Below, piece by piece: positions 39,612 to 48,820 of a DNA stretch of 64,000 bases. Origin of the DNA: Flavobacterium sp. 83 (GTDB lineage Bacteria > Bacteroidota > Bacteroidia > Flavobacteriales > Flavobacteriaceae); NCBI RefSeq assembly GCF_000744835.1, contig NZ_JQMS01000001.1, positions 1,984,001 through 2,048,000 of the forward strand, read 5' to 3'. The notes beneath the pieces were generated by a model that searched no databases, had not been told where the DNA came from, and was given only the letters and a program-made list of their open reading frames with translations. The position numbers were made by a program, and so were the translations under genes. The first letter of the stretch is position 1. Each line of letters begins with the position of its first letter.

Positions 39612-41822
39612 TTAGAATTTATATTTTAAACTGGTCATTATTTGGCGAGGTGCAATGGGGTTCACGCTATAATTCTCATGAACAGTATAATTTAATTCAT
39701 TCGTAAGGTTAGATAATTTGCATAAGATTGAAAATTGTTTCCATTCGTACCCTGCTGATACATCAATAGTTGTGTAGGCATCTAATGGAATTTCTCGTAT
39801 ATTAATTCCTGATGGTAATGTAGTATCAATTTGATTGTTCCATCCGCCAGATCTTTTCCCAATGTAATTTGCCATAGTTCCTATAGATATTCCCTTTAAT
39901 ACACCAGTAGGTAATTTATAAAATAAACTAAAGTTTGCAGTGTTTGCAGGGGTTCTTACTAAACGATCACCTTCAATATTACTACCGTTTAATCCTGAAG
40001 TTTTAGTATAACGCATATCATTGTAACTGTAACCTGCCATGATATTCAAGCCTTCTATTGGTTTTGCAATAATGTCTATTTCTATTCCTTTACTTTTAGT
40101 GGCTCCGCTTAAAACTTTTACTGTAGTGTCCGTATTTTGTGTAACACCATCAGCTTTAAATTCAGCAGTTTGAGCTAAATTACTATTTGTGATTTGGTAT
40201 AAAGTTACGTTGGTACTTAATATTCCTCTCCAAAAATCCTTTTTAACACCCACCTCATATTGATCGATAAGCGAAGGTTTTATTACTTCATTGTAAACTG
40301 TAAATCCTGTATTTGGTGTAAATGATTTCGAATAACTAGCAAATAGCGAGGTGTTTTTTGTAGGCTGATATACAAATCCCATTTTTGGCGTAAAAGCCTC
40401 ATCAATACGTTTTTTATCTTCTGTAATTGTATTTTTAATCAGGTCAGTTGTTTCTGCTTGTCCTTCTTGCCAAGACCAACGAATTCCTGCTAGCACTTTA
40501 AATTTTTCTGTCAATGAAATTAAATCTTGTGCGTAAACTCCAAAACGGTTGGTCTCTGTTTTTACTATTTTGGTGTTAGTACTATTTGGTATCGCTCCTC
40601 CTTGATTGAAATTTTCGAAGTCAAAAATGTTGCCACTACCATAAGTTGTTGGGCTGAAAGTAAAGGTATAGGCTTGTAGAAAGGAATTTTCTAAATCAAT
40701 ACCAGTAAAAAACTGGTGTTTTATTTTACCAGTTGTAAAAATTCCTTGTAAACTAACTTGTTCACCAATGATTTGTTCTAAATTTTTATTTTGCCCAAGT
40801 GGTCTGCTCCAATCACCATTTGCAGCTGGAACAATACGTTCTGTTCCTTTAGAAGTTCTATCGTAGTTTTGAAAAGATGAATTGAAATTTAATCTCCAAT
40901 TTTTATTGAAATCATGATTAACTAATCCAGAAACGGTTGTCTGTCTGGTTTGACCGTTTGACCAGGTTGCACCTAAATATAGGTTACGCGGAAGATCTAC
41001 AATTTCTCTACCAATGATAGCTGTTCCAAAATCAGGTGTCCAATTGTCTTTTAAATAATCTCCTTGTAAGGTAATTTCTGTTTTATTACTGACTTTGAAA
41101 AGAAAAGAGGGATTGATATAAAAGCGTTCTTTTTTCACTACATCTCTAAAACTTTCCGAATTTTCATAAGAACCATTAAAACGGTAGGCGATAAATTTAT
41201 TCAAAGGACCATAAATATCAATTGAGGGTTTGTAATAGGAATAGCTTCCTATTTGCATTGCTATTTCTCCGCCTTTCTTAAAAGAAGGTGTTTTGGTCAC
41301 CATATTCAATATTCCTCCAGGAGCTACATTACCAAATAATAAAGCTGCACTACCTTTTAATATTTCTACTTTTTCTAATGAAGAAACTTCAGGAATTGAA
41401 CCGGCATTTAAACGAAAACTATTTTTAAACATATTGTTTGCAGACATATCATATCCTCTGGACCAAAATGTTTCTTGTGCTCCTCCACGCGCTGAACCAA
41501 CGTAAACGCCATTTACATTTTTTATTACATCGCTCAATCGAATGCTTTGTTGTTGTTCTATAATTTCAGCACCTATTATTTGTACACTTTGTGGAGTATC
41601 CATTGGCTTTAAACCTGATCTTAAAGCAGAAACTGGTTTTTTTTGCTGATTCTGAGTGACGATGACTTCTTTAAGTATTCCTCCTTTTTTATTTTTTATG
41701 GTGTCAGATTCTGATGATATTGTTTGATTATAATTTTTTTCATCAGATGCATTTGCTGTTTCTTGTGCATAACAAGACAAGCTAAATAATAAGGTTAATG
41801 TAGGAAGCAAAATATATTTCAT
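39612..41822 (-). CDS. TonB-dependent siderophore receptor
   Basis: A 736-residue outer-membrane receptor. It has a signal peptide (cleavage near LSCYAQ, 19), a plug domain with VIVTQNQQKKPVSALRSGLK, MDTPQSVQIIGAEII and ILKGSAALLFGNVAPGGILN, then a 22-strand barrel ending in a terminal aromatic (TSLKYKF). The plug motifs fit the FpvA/FhuA-type ferric-siderophore subfamily. No CarboxypepD-like N-terminal domain is present. It is followed by a PepSY membrane gene, forming a two-gene iron unit. No clear Fur box was identified by eye. Confidence 0.92.
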   Translation of the reverse strand: MKYILLPTLTLLFSLSCYAQETANASDEKNYNQTISSESDTIKNKKGGILKEVIVTQNQQKKPVSALRSGLKPMDTPQSVQIIGAEIIEQQQSIRLSDVIKNVNGVYVGSARGGAQETFWSRGYDMSANNMFKNSFRLNAGSIPEVSSLEKVEILKGSAALLFGNVAPGGILNMVTKTPSFKKGGEIAMQIGSYSYYKPSIDIYGPLNKFIAYRFNGSYENSESFRDVVKKERFYINPSFLFKVSNKTEITLQGDYLKDNWTPDFGTAIIGREIVDLPRNLYLGATWSNGQTRQTTVSGLVNHDFNKNWRLNFNSSFQNYDRTSKGTERIVPAANGDWSRPLGQNKNLEQIIGEQVSLQGIFTTGKIKHQFFTGIDLENSFLQAYTFTFSPTTYGSGNIFDFENFNQGGAIPNSTNTKIVKTETNRFGVYAQDLISLTEKFKVLAGIRWSWQEGQAETTDLIKNTITEDKKRIDEAFTPKMGFVYQPTKNTSLFASYSKSFTPNTGFTVYNEVIKPSLIDQYEVGVKKDFWRGILSTNVTLYQITNSNLAQTAEFKADGVTQNTDTTVKVLSGATKSKGIEIDIIAKPIEGLNIMAGYSYNDMRYTKTSGLNGSNIEGDRLVRTPANTANFSLFYKLPTGVLKGISIGTMANYIGKRSGGWNNQIDTTLPSGINIREIPLDAYTTIDVSAGYEWKQFSILCKLSNLTNELNYTVHENYSVNPIAPRQIMTSLKYKF

Positions 41823-41964
41823 AATTGTTTATTTGGAATAATTAAAAATAACGATGCAAATATATAACCCACTTTTGATTTAACAAAACTTATTTAGATT
41901 AAATATGAATAAGGATTTAAAAATACTTTTCACGCTCTTGAATTTCAGTATTTTAGTAGCATAA

Positions 41965-41995
41965 AAAAACCTTGCTTTTCTAGAGCAAGGTTTTG
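41965..41995 (-). terminator. Terminator of the DUF6265-like lipoprotein gene
   Basis: Stem AAACCTTGCT/AGCAAGGTTT, T-rich on the minus-strand exit side, 25 bp after the stop at 42020. Confidence 0.8.
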
Positions 41996-42019
41996 ATTTA
42001 CATACGAAATGTTAAAATT

Positions 42020-42499
42020 TTATTTGATTTTCTTCATAGAAAACTGTTCAGAGCTCGGTTTTCCCTGTTGGATTCCCGAAATTTTTGCCACTAAACTGTC
42101 TGGAGTAATTAGAGTATAAATTATTTTTTGAGGATAATCATGTTTTGGATTTTCAAAAACCAATTGTTTCTCGGTTGCCGTTGTTAATTTGAAAGTAACC
42201 GGCTTGTCTTCATTTTGTCCCTTAACGGCTGCATTATAAGTCAATTCTTCTCCTTTTTGTTTTAATGTTATGTTTTCAAAATGCAAGGTGTCTTTTTCTT
42301 TTATAAAATACGACTCTGCTTGAAAGGTGCTGTCATTTACTTTTTTCCAAGTTTCGGAAAGATTTCCATCGGCTGAATTACTTTCCCAGTTGCCTAGCAG
42401 CCAGCGTGCTGCTTTGATTTTATCTTTTTCATTTGCATCCGATTTTTTACAGGAAACAATGACTAGCAAAAGCAGTATAAAAATTGTTTTTTGAAACAT
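42020..42499 (-). CDS. Lipoprotein, DUF6265-like
   Basis: A 159-residue lipoprotein: signal peptide with lipobox LVIVSC (Cys at about 17), then one beta-rich lipocalin-like domain, WLLGNWESNSADGNLSETWKKVNDSTFQAES to FENPKHDYPQKIIYTLI. The W-x-x-GNW start and FENPxHDYPQ block are those of DUF6265 and relatives. No enzymatic activity is known. Single gene with its own terminator. Confidence 0.8.
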   Translation of the reverse strand: MFQKTIFILLLLVIVSCKKSDANEKDKIKAARWLLGNWESNSADGNLSETWKKVNDSTFQAESYFIKEKDTLHFENITLKQKGEELTYNAAVKGQNEDKPVTFKLTTATEKQLVFENPKHDYPQKIIYTLITPDSLVAKISGIQQGKPSSEQFSMKKIK

Positions 42500-42695
42500 T
42501 TGTGTAAAAATTTGGTGTTATTTTGAAATGCTAAAATATAAAAAAAATGAATAGTGTCTCTTTTTTAGTTTTAGTATCAGTGCAAACACTTTTAAAATTT
42601 TGCGCTGCTTCTTATCGGTCAATGTCATTAATTAAGAGAAAATTGATAAAATGATTGCTGATTAACGATTTTTGACCCGAGAGAAGTTAAGGATT

Positions 42696-42833
42696 CGTCA
42701 GTTCGAATTGAGTAGAAATTTGCGATAAAAAATTTGTGCAAAGTATTGAGAGCCCTTAAGTTTTGAAGGCTTCTCGATACAATTTTGAACATTAAAGCTT
42801 TCGCATTAATGTTGAAAATCACTCGAAGTGACG
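42696..42833. repeat. Large nested inverted repeat
   Basis: Outer arms CGTCAGTTCGAAT (from 42696) and ACTCGAAGTGACG (to 42833) pair with two mismatches. Inside, GTATTGAGAGCC (42743-42754) pairs with GGCTTCTCGATAC (42768-42780), and a third stem CATTAA/TTAATG lies at 42789-42812. This is a typical multi-stem intergenic repeat. An open frame of 64 codons on the minus strand inside it is not judged coding. The rest of 42500-42996 holds no gene. Confidence 0.65.
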
Positions 42834-42996
42834 CTTGAAACAGCTTAACTTAATGACACAGATAGCAAACTGGAGAAATATTTCAGATCAGATAGAACAC
42901 ATAAAATCAATAATCTCATATTTACTAACACCAAATCAGAAATCAGTAATCGCCAATTAAAAATCGCTTAATTTGATTACATTGAGCCTATCAGTA

Positions 42997-45312
42997 TTAA
43001 ATACTTTCTTTCAAAATAGAATAAACCAGTTCTTTCGTAGGTTTTTGATCTTTTAGTTTTGCTCTGACCATTTCAAAAGTGACTTTGAAATCACATCCTG
43101 ATTTGTAATTGCTGCAACCATAAGCTGTGTTTCCCTTGAGAACGGTTCCTTTTTTACATTTTGGGCAGCTTAATTCGTCAGGCACAGCTTTCACCAAGGT
43201 TTTCTTAGGTTCCAGCTTGAGTTTGAAATTTTCATCAAAACGCAATAAACCTTCGACAATACCCGCATCGGTTTTAAAGTCTTTTAAATTTACCGTAGAT
43301 CCTTTTTGGAGCAATCGAAGGTATTGGTTTTCGGATATTTTTTTCTCTTCAAAAGTATAGGGTAAGAGAAATGTGCAACCTGCTTTATAATCGGCACAAC
43401 CATAAGCAGATTTTCCCTTGATGAGTGTTCCTTTTTTACATTTCGGACAGGCTTCCGCCAAAATTCCAGCTGCTTTCTTTTTCTCTACCTTAGCTACTTC
43501 TTTTTGAACACTTCCTGCATGCGAAATATTGGCGCGTCTCGTTTCGCTACGGACTTCGTACACCAAAGTTTCGACCATGTGTTTCATATTCTTGATGAAA
43601 GAACCCGCGGTAAAAGTCCCTTTTTCAATATCTTTCAACTGCTTTTCCCAAGAACCGGTCAATTCTGCCGACTTCACCAAATCATTCTGTATCGTATCAA
43701 TCAGTTGAATTCCCGTTGGCGTTGGTAAAACCTGTTTTTTGTTTCTTACGATGTATTGGCGTCTAAAAAGCGTTTCAATAATGTTGGCTCGCGTTGACGG
43801 GCGACCAATACCGTTTTCTTTCATCAATTCGCGTAAATCTTCATCATCGACTTGTTTGCCGGCGGTTTCCATAGCACGTAATAAAGTCGCTTCGGTAAAC
43901 TGATTCGGCGGTTTGGTTTCCTTTTCCAAAAACGAAGGTTCGTGCGGTCCTTTTTCGCCTACAACAAAACTCGGTAAGATATCGGCTTCTTTTTCTTTAG
44001 CGTTTGTGCTGAGCGCAGTCGAAGCATCAAAAACAACTCGAAATCCTTTTTTTAAAATCTCTTTTCCGGTGGTTTTAAATAAAACATCGGCAGCTTTACC
44101 GACTACGGTAGTATTGGCAACCAAACAATCATCATAAAACACCGCAATAAACCGCTTTGTAATAATATCATACACTTGTTGCTGATTGTATTGCAAATTG
44201 CTTTGAATCCCCGTTGGAATTATGGCGTGGTGATCCGTTACTTTTTTATCGTTGAAAACTTTAGGCGATTTTTTTATCTTTTTTTCCAAAAGCGGTTGTG
44301 TCAAAGCCGCATAATTGGTCAGATTTTTCAGGATTCCCGGTACTTTTGGATAAATATCATTGGGTAAAAACGTGGTGTCAACTCTCGGATACGTAACTAC
44401 TTTTTGCTCGTATAAAGTCTGAACGATTTTAAGCGTTTCATCTGCCGTAAAACCAAATTTGGTATTGCAATACACTTGTAATCCTGTTAAATCAAACAGT
44501 TTTGGTGCAAACTCATTGCCATTCTTTTTTTCGACAGAAACAATTTCGAACTCACTTTCCTTGACTTTATTGGCCAATAGTTCACCATCTTCCTTTTTCA
44601 AAAAGCGCCCTTCCTCATAGCTGAAAAGCGTTTCTCGATATAAAGTTTGCAACTCCCAATACGGTTGCGGTTTAAAATTCTCAATTTCTTTGAATCGGTC
44701 CACGACCATTGCCAATGTTGGGGTTTGCACCCTTCCAATAGACAAAACTTGTTTGTATCCCCCATGTTTTACAGTGTACAAACGCGTGGCATTCATACCG
44801 AGTAACCAGTCGCCAATAGCTCTGGAAAATCCGGCGTAGTATAAATTATCGTAGTTGGTAGATGGTTTCAAGTTCTCAAAACCTTCTTTGATAGCTTCGG
44901 TGGTCAAGGACGAAATCCACAAGCGTTTTACCTCGCCTTTATAATTGGCTTCGTTCATCACCCACCGCTGAATGAGTTCCCCCTCTTGCCCGGCATCCCC
45001 GCAGTTGATGACCAAATCGGCTTTGTCAAACAAGCTTTTTATGATTCTGAATTGCTTTTGGATCCCTGAATTCTCCACCACTTTGGTCTCAAATTTCTCA
45101 GGAAGCATAGGTAAGTTGTTGAGGTCCCAACTTTTCCAGTGCGGTTTGTAATCATTCGGTTCTTTCAAGGTGCATAAATGCCCAAAAGTGTACGTTACCT
45201 GATAACCATTGCCTTCAAAATAGCCATCATGCTTGGTATTGGCTCCCAAAACGGATGCGATTTCTCTTGCTACACTGGGTTTCTCGGCAATACAGACCTT
45301 CATTTTCTCCAT
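42997..45312 (-). CDS. topB: DNA topoisomerase III (type IA) with two C-terminal zinc ribbons
   Basis: A 771-residue type IA topoisomerase that decatenates and relaxes DNA by single-strand passage. The Toprim domain begins KVCIAEKPSVAREIA with CGDAGQEGELIQRW as the acidic metal site. The catalytic Tyr is in KVVTYPRVDTTFLP near residue 307. IGRPSTRANIIE is the conserved type IA block. Two C-terminal CPKCKKGT...YGC...GC four-cysteine modules (about 625-650 and 715-740) make it longer than E. coli TopB (653). Start is ATG 45312 or 45303. Some TopB of this class travel on mobile elements, but no transfer genes are near. Confidence 0.92.
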   Translation of the reverse strand: MEKMKVCIAEKPSVAREIASVLGANTKHDGYFEGNGYQVTYTFGHLCTLKEPNDYKPHWKSWDLNNLPMLPEKFETKVVENSGIQKQFRIIKSLFDKADLVINCGDAGQEGELIQRWVMNEANYKGEVKRLWISSLTTEAIKEGFENLKPSTNYDNLYYAGFSRAIGDWLLGMNATRLYTVKHGGYKQVLSIGRVQTPTLAMVVDRFKEIENFKPQPYWELQTLYRETLFSYEEGRFLKKEDGELLANKVKESEFEIVSVEKKNGNEFAPKLFDLTGLQVYCNTKFGFTADETLKIVQTLYEQKVVTYPRVDTTFLPNDIYPKVPGILKNLTNYAALTQPLLEKKIKKSPKVFNDKKVTDHHAIIPTGIQSNLQYNQQQVYDIITKRFIAVFYDDCLVANTTVVGKAADVLFKTTGKEILKKGFRVVFDASTALSTNAKEKEADILPSFVVGEKGPHEPSFLEKETKPPNQFTEATLLRAMETAGKQVDDEDLRELMKENGIGRPSTRANIIETLFRRQYIVRNKKQVLPTPTGIQLIDTIQNDLVKSAELTGSWEKQLKDIEKGTFTAGSFIKNMKHMVETLVYEVRSETRRANISHAGSVQKEVAKVEKKKAAGILAEACPKCKKGTLIKGKSAYGCADYKAGCTFLLPYTFEEKKISENQYLRLLQKGSTVNLKDFKTDAGIVEGLLRFDENFKLKLEPKKTLVKAVPDELSCPKCKKGTVLKGNTAYGCSNYKSGCDFKVTFEMVRAKLKDQKPTKELVYSILKESI

Positions 45313-45397
45313 CTAATTTAAGGGCGCAAATTAGGAATTTAGAAATTGGTTTTAAAAAGAAATCTGAAGGAGTTATGAACGGTTGTGTTATTTTTTA

Positions 45398-45491
45398 GGA
45401 GCAGAACAACTGTTTTTTTCAAGGACGAACGGTCCTGCTGTCCGCTGTATCTCTGCGCTACGCTGCGAGGATGCCGCTTCCATCAGGGCTA
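45398..45491 (+). repeat. Intergenic hairpin repeat, copy B
   Basis: Begins GGAGC, with left block CTGCTGTCCGCTGTAT, a G/C-rich stem region TCTGCGC...GCTGCGAG, right block GGATGCCGCTTCCATC and end AGGGCTA. It lies between the DUF1801 gene stop and the topB start. Confidence 0.75.
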
Positions 45492-45542
45492 AAGATTTCG
45501 TTTTATTTTCATAATAACCAAGGCAAAAGATGCTGTAGCTTG

Positions 45543-46193
45543 TCATTTATTTTCTGCTCGAATGTATTTGTGTGAACCGTCACAGTTGGGCAATTTTTTA
45601 GACAATCCACAGGTGCAGTCGTTGATTCCTTTTCCGTTAAGAATACGTTGCGTGTATTTTTCTATTCGGGTTTCGCGTGTTTTGGATTGTTTAGCCTCCG
45701 AAAAGTATAGATTGTATGCGCGTTGTCGGCCGGGTGTTAAGGTATTGAAAGCGGTTTTTAAAGCAGGGTTTTTGTCCAAAGCAATTTGCAATTCTTCCAC
45801 CAGTTCAAGTTCCGTATTGCTTTTAAAAATTACTTTCAGCCCCGCTTTTTCAATTTCAATGGCTTCATAAATATAGGCTTTGATTATCGATTGCTGTTCT
45901 ATGATTTCTTCTAGATTAATAAACTTAAAAAAACGCATGGACTGACTGTTTTCTCCAGGCTTACTTAGGAGACCGCGACTGTCTTGGAGTAAAATTCCTT
46001 TAAAAAAGCTAAGTGTGCAGTATTCCTTAAAACTGCCCATAAGTACAATATTATTTCTCTCAAAACAGTAACAAGGCATACGCCACTTGAATTCTTCGGT
46101 TAGTCCACAATCTAGAAGCAGCGTTCTCAGTTGGATTATTTCTGTCTGCCATTTTGTGGCATTGCCTATAAAGTCATCAACTTTGGGATTCAT
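45543..46193 (-). CDS. DUF1801/YdeI-type protein with C-terminal CDGSH iron-sulfur motif
   Basis: A 216-residue three-part protein. Residues 1-120 are a DUF1801-like domain (FKWRMPCYCF, LSFFKG). Residues about 130-190 are a YdeI/OmdA-type C-terminal helical block (GRQRAYNLYFSEAKQSKTRETRIEK). The last 25 residues contain Cys193-Thr-Cys195...Cys204-Asp-Gly-Ser-His208, an exact fit to the C-X-C-X2-S-X3-P-X-C-D-G-S-H motif of CDGSH [2Fe-2S] proteins. YdeI is linked to resistance against cationic peptides; the combined role is unknown. Single leftward gene. Confidence 0.82.
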   Translation of the reverse strand: MNPKVDDFIGNATKWQTEIIQLRTLLLDCGLTEEFKWRMPCYCFERNNIVLMGSFKEYCTLSFFKGILLQDSRGLLSKPGENSQSMRFFKFINLEEIIEQQSIIKAYIYEAIEIEKAGLKVIFKSNTELELVEELQIALDKNPALKTAFNTLTPGRQRAYNLYFSEAKQSKTRETRIEKYTQRILNGKGINDCTCGLSKKLPNCDGSHKYIRAENK

Positions 46194-46279
46194 TTTAGTG
46201 GATTTTAAAAAATAAAAAAGGTTTTTAGTTTTATAAAAGTATTAAAATAAACGCATTAGAAGCAAATGTAGGTTTGAGA

Positions 46280-46603
46280 TTAATTAGTACCAAACAATTT
46301 CTTTGCTTCTTTCCAAGGTATCAAATCTTCGTTCTGGATGCGACGGGATTCAATTTTGGAAGAGAATTTTCCGGATTGTTTCATCGCTGACAGATGGGTA
46401 CCATTGCGATAAAAAGCGTTAAGGTCATTTTCATTTTCCCATAAAGTCATGGTGTACCAAACTCTCCCGTTCCAACTGCCGGCTACTTTGTGTTTTTTGC
46501 AGTTGGCTTGTTGCAGCTCTGCTATGATTTGCCCATTGAACTTAAAAAAGGTAATTATTTTTAGATACGAATTTAACTCGATTTTAGTGATGGATACTAT
46601 CAT
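46280..46603 (-). CDS. Small ABM/DUF3291-like dimeric alpha-beta barrel protein
   Basis: A 107-residue protein. The N-terminal strand MIVSITKIELNS, the WYTMTLWENENDLNAFYRNGTH block and AMKQSG helix follow the fold of antibiotic-biosynthesis monooxygenase-like (ABM, DUF3291) proteins. Members catalyse oxygenations or only bind small ligands; here no catalytic residue can be named. It lies 87 bp upstream of the DUF1801/CDGSH gene in the same direction, possibly in one unit. Confidence 0.65.
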   Translation of the reverse strand: MIVSITKIELNSYLKIITFFKFNGQIIAELQQANCKKHKVAGSWNGRVWYTMTLWENENDLNAFYRNGTHLSAMKQSGKFSSKIESRRIQNEDLIPWKEAKKLFGTN

Positions 46604-46867
46604 TTGCTTTTATTTGTGTTTCCTAGAATGCCTACAAAGATTGCTGTTTTCTGTTTGTAAATGCAAAATAGCTTCAAAAAATAATTTCTGTAGCTGTTGT
46701 TGCGGTGTTTTTTAGTTGCTTTTGTTTGTAGTCAAGAGTGGCACGCTTGCGTTAGCTGGGAAATCTATTATTGATCGTTGATAAAAATCTCTTTTCTCTT
46801 GTGTATATTAATTTTTTTAATTAAATTTAATATACTGATTAACAGTATATTGTGTAATTTTTTAGTT

Positions 46868-47104
46868 ATGAAAAGTAACAGATATATTATGATTCTATTT
46901 TTCATTGTTACTCTATTGAATAGCAGTTGCAGTGATACTTTCGTTGATGATATTGACCTTAAATTTTGTGGTAAATGTGCGCATACAGGACGATGGACAG
47001 TTGATAGTTTAGATTTTAACCCTTGTTTCTCTACTCAGGCAGAATGTTTAGATTGGGCTAAAAAAAATGGATATTCAGATAGGGGATGTGTTTTATGCAA
47101 CTGA
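46868..47104 (+). CDS. Small cysteine-rich lipoprotein, function unknown
   Basis: A 78-residue lipoprotein: signal helix IMILFFIVTLLNSSC with a lipobox cysteine at about 20, then a small domain with a CxxC-type pattern FCGKCAH and further cysteines (PCFSTQ, AECLDW, GCVLCN), six after the lipobox. They may bind metal or form disulfides outside the cytoplasm. The ATG at 46868 gives the lipobox; the frame upstream is only AT-rich. No family known. It lies alone in the accessory region. Confidence 0.6.
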   Translation: MKSNRYIMILFFIVTLLNSSCSDTFVDDIDLKFCGKCAHTGRWTVDSLDFNPCFSTQAECLDWAKKNGYSDRGCVLCN

Positions 47105-47140
47105 CAAAAAGTATATAGACAAATAGAAAAGCTCCCAAAA

Positions 47141-47277
47141 GTCTTCTCGAAAACGAAAATAGTAGCAGTGTTGTAACCGCGTTGCAAACGCTACAATGGT
47201 GCTCTAAATTAAAATTAGTATTTGTTGTAAACAAGCATCACTTGGATATGCTGTCTTCTCTAAAAACGAAAATAGTA
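47141..47277. repeat. Pair of direct repeats
   Basis: GTCTTCTCGAAAACGAAAAT (47141-47160) recurs as GTCTTCTCTAAAAACGAAAA (47253-47272), both continuing into AATAGTA. A GCGTT-GCA-AACGC stem-loop (47179-47191) lies between them. A related CTCGTT-GCA-AACGAG stem-loop is found at 50048-50062 on the other side of the SEFIR region. Confidence 0.5.
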
Positions 47278-47290
47278 TTAATAGAATGCT

Positions 47291-47390
47291 GTACGAAGTC
47301 TCCTGACCTCGCACCCATTGCTATATGCCGCTCTAACTTTCCCTGTGTTAATTGATTATTGGGATGGCTACGAAGTCAGAGACTTCGAAG
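47291..47390. repeat. Palindromic GAAGTC/GACTTC repeats
   Basis: TACGAAGTCTCCTGAC (47292-47307) and TACGAAGTCAGAGACTTCG (47369-47387) carry related inverted words; the second forms a GAAGTC-AGA-GACTTC stem. With the direct repeats upstream, they fill 47105-47453, which holds no credible gene and looks like decayed intergenic sequence. Confidence 0.45.
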
Positions 47391-47453
47391 AGCAATCCCG
47401 ATTATATTTTGTTGATACGACTTATTCATACTTCGCAGAGCTGGATAATAATA

Positions 47454-48110
47454 TTATAATTTGTATTGATCTTTATTTTTGCGATAATATTGCATAAGCA
47501 TTTCGTGATTTCTATCTCCTTCTTCTAATATGTCTTTGTATTTATTTTCAAGAACTTCAATAATTTCAAATCGTTTTTGATTTGTTATATTTTCATTATT
47601 TTTGATTTGTTCAATAGCTTCATAAGGAGTAATTAGTCCATTATCAATGATCTTTATATAATTCTCTGTAGTTATTAGTTTTAGATTTAAAGTTGCTGTA
47701 TAAACTTCAGTAATGAATTTTAGAGTAGAAATGACTAAAATGGAAAATGAAATAAAAATAACTTCTTTGTGTAAATAAGTTTGACATATTTCATATTTCA
47801 TTTTTAACACGAAAATTACACTAATTAAACAACTAATGTAAGTTATGTATTTAATTTTATTTAAATTTTCAAAATCATAATAGTTAAATATACCTGCAAT
47901 TATTGTCATAACTATAAATTTTAAAAATATATAATTTATAATAGCAAGTATTATTAAGGAATAAATAATCGTCAATAATAGATTTTCATTTGGATTTATT
48001 ATTAGAATAAATTTCAATGCTAATAAATAAGAATAGTAAAATACAATAAAAGTTAGAATAAAATGAAATGAGAATTTTATTATGTTGAAAATTGAAAAAG
48101 TGTTTTTCAT
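47454..48110 (-). CDS. Multi-pass membrane protein encoded behind the SEFIR gene
   Basis: A 218-residue protein with four to five hydrophobic helices between about 10 and 145 (for example FILTFIVFYYSYLLALKFILI and LLTIIYSLIILAIINYIFLK), then a charged cytoplasmic-type tail with EAIEQIKNNENITNQKRFEIIEVLE. No family is recognised. Its ATG lies 71 bp after the present SEFIR stop, but only 5 bp after the stop of the SEFIR frame if the in-frame TAA at 48184-48182 is ignored, so the pair was probably a tight operon. A membrane effector role is conceivable but inferred. Confidence 0.6.
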   Translation of the reverse strand: MKNTFSIFNIIKFSFHFILTFIVFYYSYLLALKFILIINPNENLLLTIIYSLIILAIINYIFLKFIVMTIIAGIFNYYDFENLNKIKYITYISCLISVIFVLKMKYEICQTYLHKEVIFISFSILVISTLKFITEVYTATLNLKLITTENYIKIIDNGLITPYEAIEQIKNNENITNQKRFEIIEVLENKYKDILEEGDRNHEMLMQYYRKNKDQYKL

Positions 48111-48181
48111 AATATTTATTTTTGTTTTAATCTTTTTCTAATTAATTCTAAAAAAGAAGAGAAGTCTTTGTTGTAGCCAGT

Positions 48182-48820
48182 TTATTTTCTAAAGTTTTTG
48201 GATTTAACTTTTTTGACTTCATTTATTAAAAAGACAAATGTATCTTGGATAATTTCAGTAGTTAATGCTTTTTCTTTCAAAGAACCCCATATAACTTCTT
48301 TCGAGTAGTTTAAATCAAACTTGTATTTAATTTCTTTAAGCTTTTTTGGTTCTTCACTAGGGAAATAAAAAGCTCTATTATCAAGTCTTAGATAACCCTT
48401 CCATTGTCGAACAATCAATGAAGCGTTTTCAGCTGTATTTGAATATTTTAAGTCCCAATAAAAACTTACACAAAATTCTTCACATTGTATCAATGTAGAA
48501 TCTCTACCGTCACTTTCATAATGAAAATGTAAACCTGTAGAGTTCTTATATAGTTCAACTTTTTCTTTTAGTTGAGTATTTAGAAGATCAATCTCATTTC
48601 TGAAAATTTCAGAACCTAAATTCGAACTAATGATTTGATTTAATTCAAGATTCAATTTTTCTTCGTTCAATAATGATTTTGCAATATCAAGTATCGGATC
48701 TAAAGATGAATCTTCAAAATTTGGAATATGACCCAACGTTGGTTTTTCAATAATTGGCTTATCATAAATTATTCTGGACAGTTCATATAATTTGTTAACG
48801 TAGAAATCATCATCAATCAT
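48182..48820 (-). CDS. C-terminal piece of the split SEFIR protein
   Basis: A 212-residue frame whose start, IDDDFYVNKLYELSRIIYDKP, is the normal last helix of a SEFIR domain. The rest (about 75-212) is an unassigned domain with HFHYESDGRDSTLIQCEEFCVSFYWDLKYSN and a WKGYLRLDNRAFYF hairpin, probably a sensor or regulatory domain. Its ATG overlaps the stop of the first piece by 4 bp, so coupled translation is possible. An in-frame coding-like tail follows its TAA. Confidence 0.6.
   Translation of the reverse strand: MIDDDFYVNKLYELSRIIYDKPIIEKPTLGHIPNFEDSSLDPILDIAKSLLNEEKLNLELNQIISSNLGSEIFRNEIDLLNTQLKEKVELYKNSTGLHFHYESDGRDSTLIQCEEFCVSFYWDLKYSNTAENASLIVRQWKGYLRLDNRAFYFPSEEPKKLKEIKYKFDLNYSKEVIWGSLKEKALTTEIIQDTFVFLINEVKKVKSKNFRK

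Noticed and set aside
42628..42822. 64-codon frame on the minus strand
   Set aside because: It falls inside a nested inverted repeat, so openness is explained by the repeat.
42997..45312. Topoisomerase III as a sign of an integrative conjugative element
   Set aside because: No relaxase, coupling protein, integrase or transfer genes are nearby.
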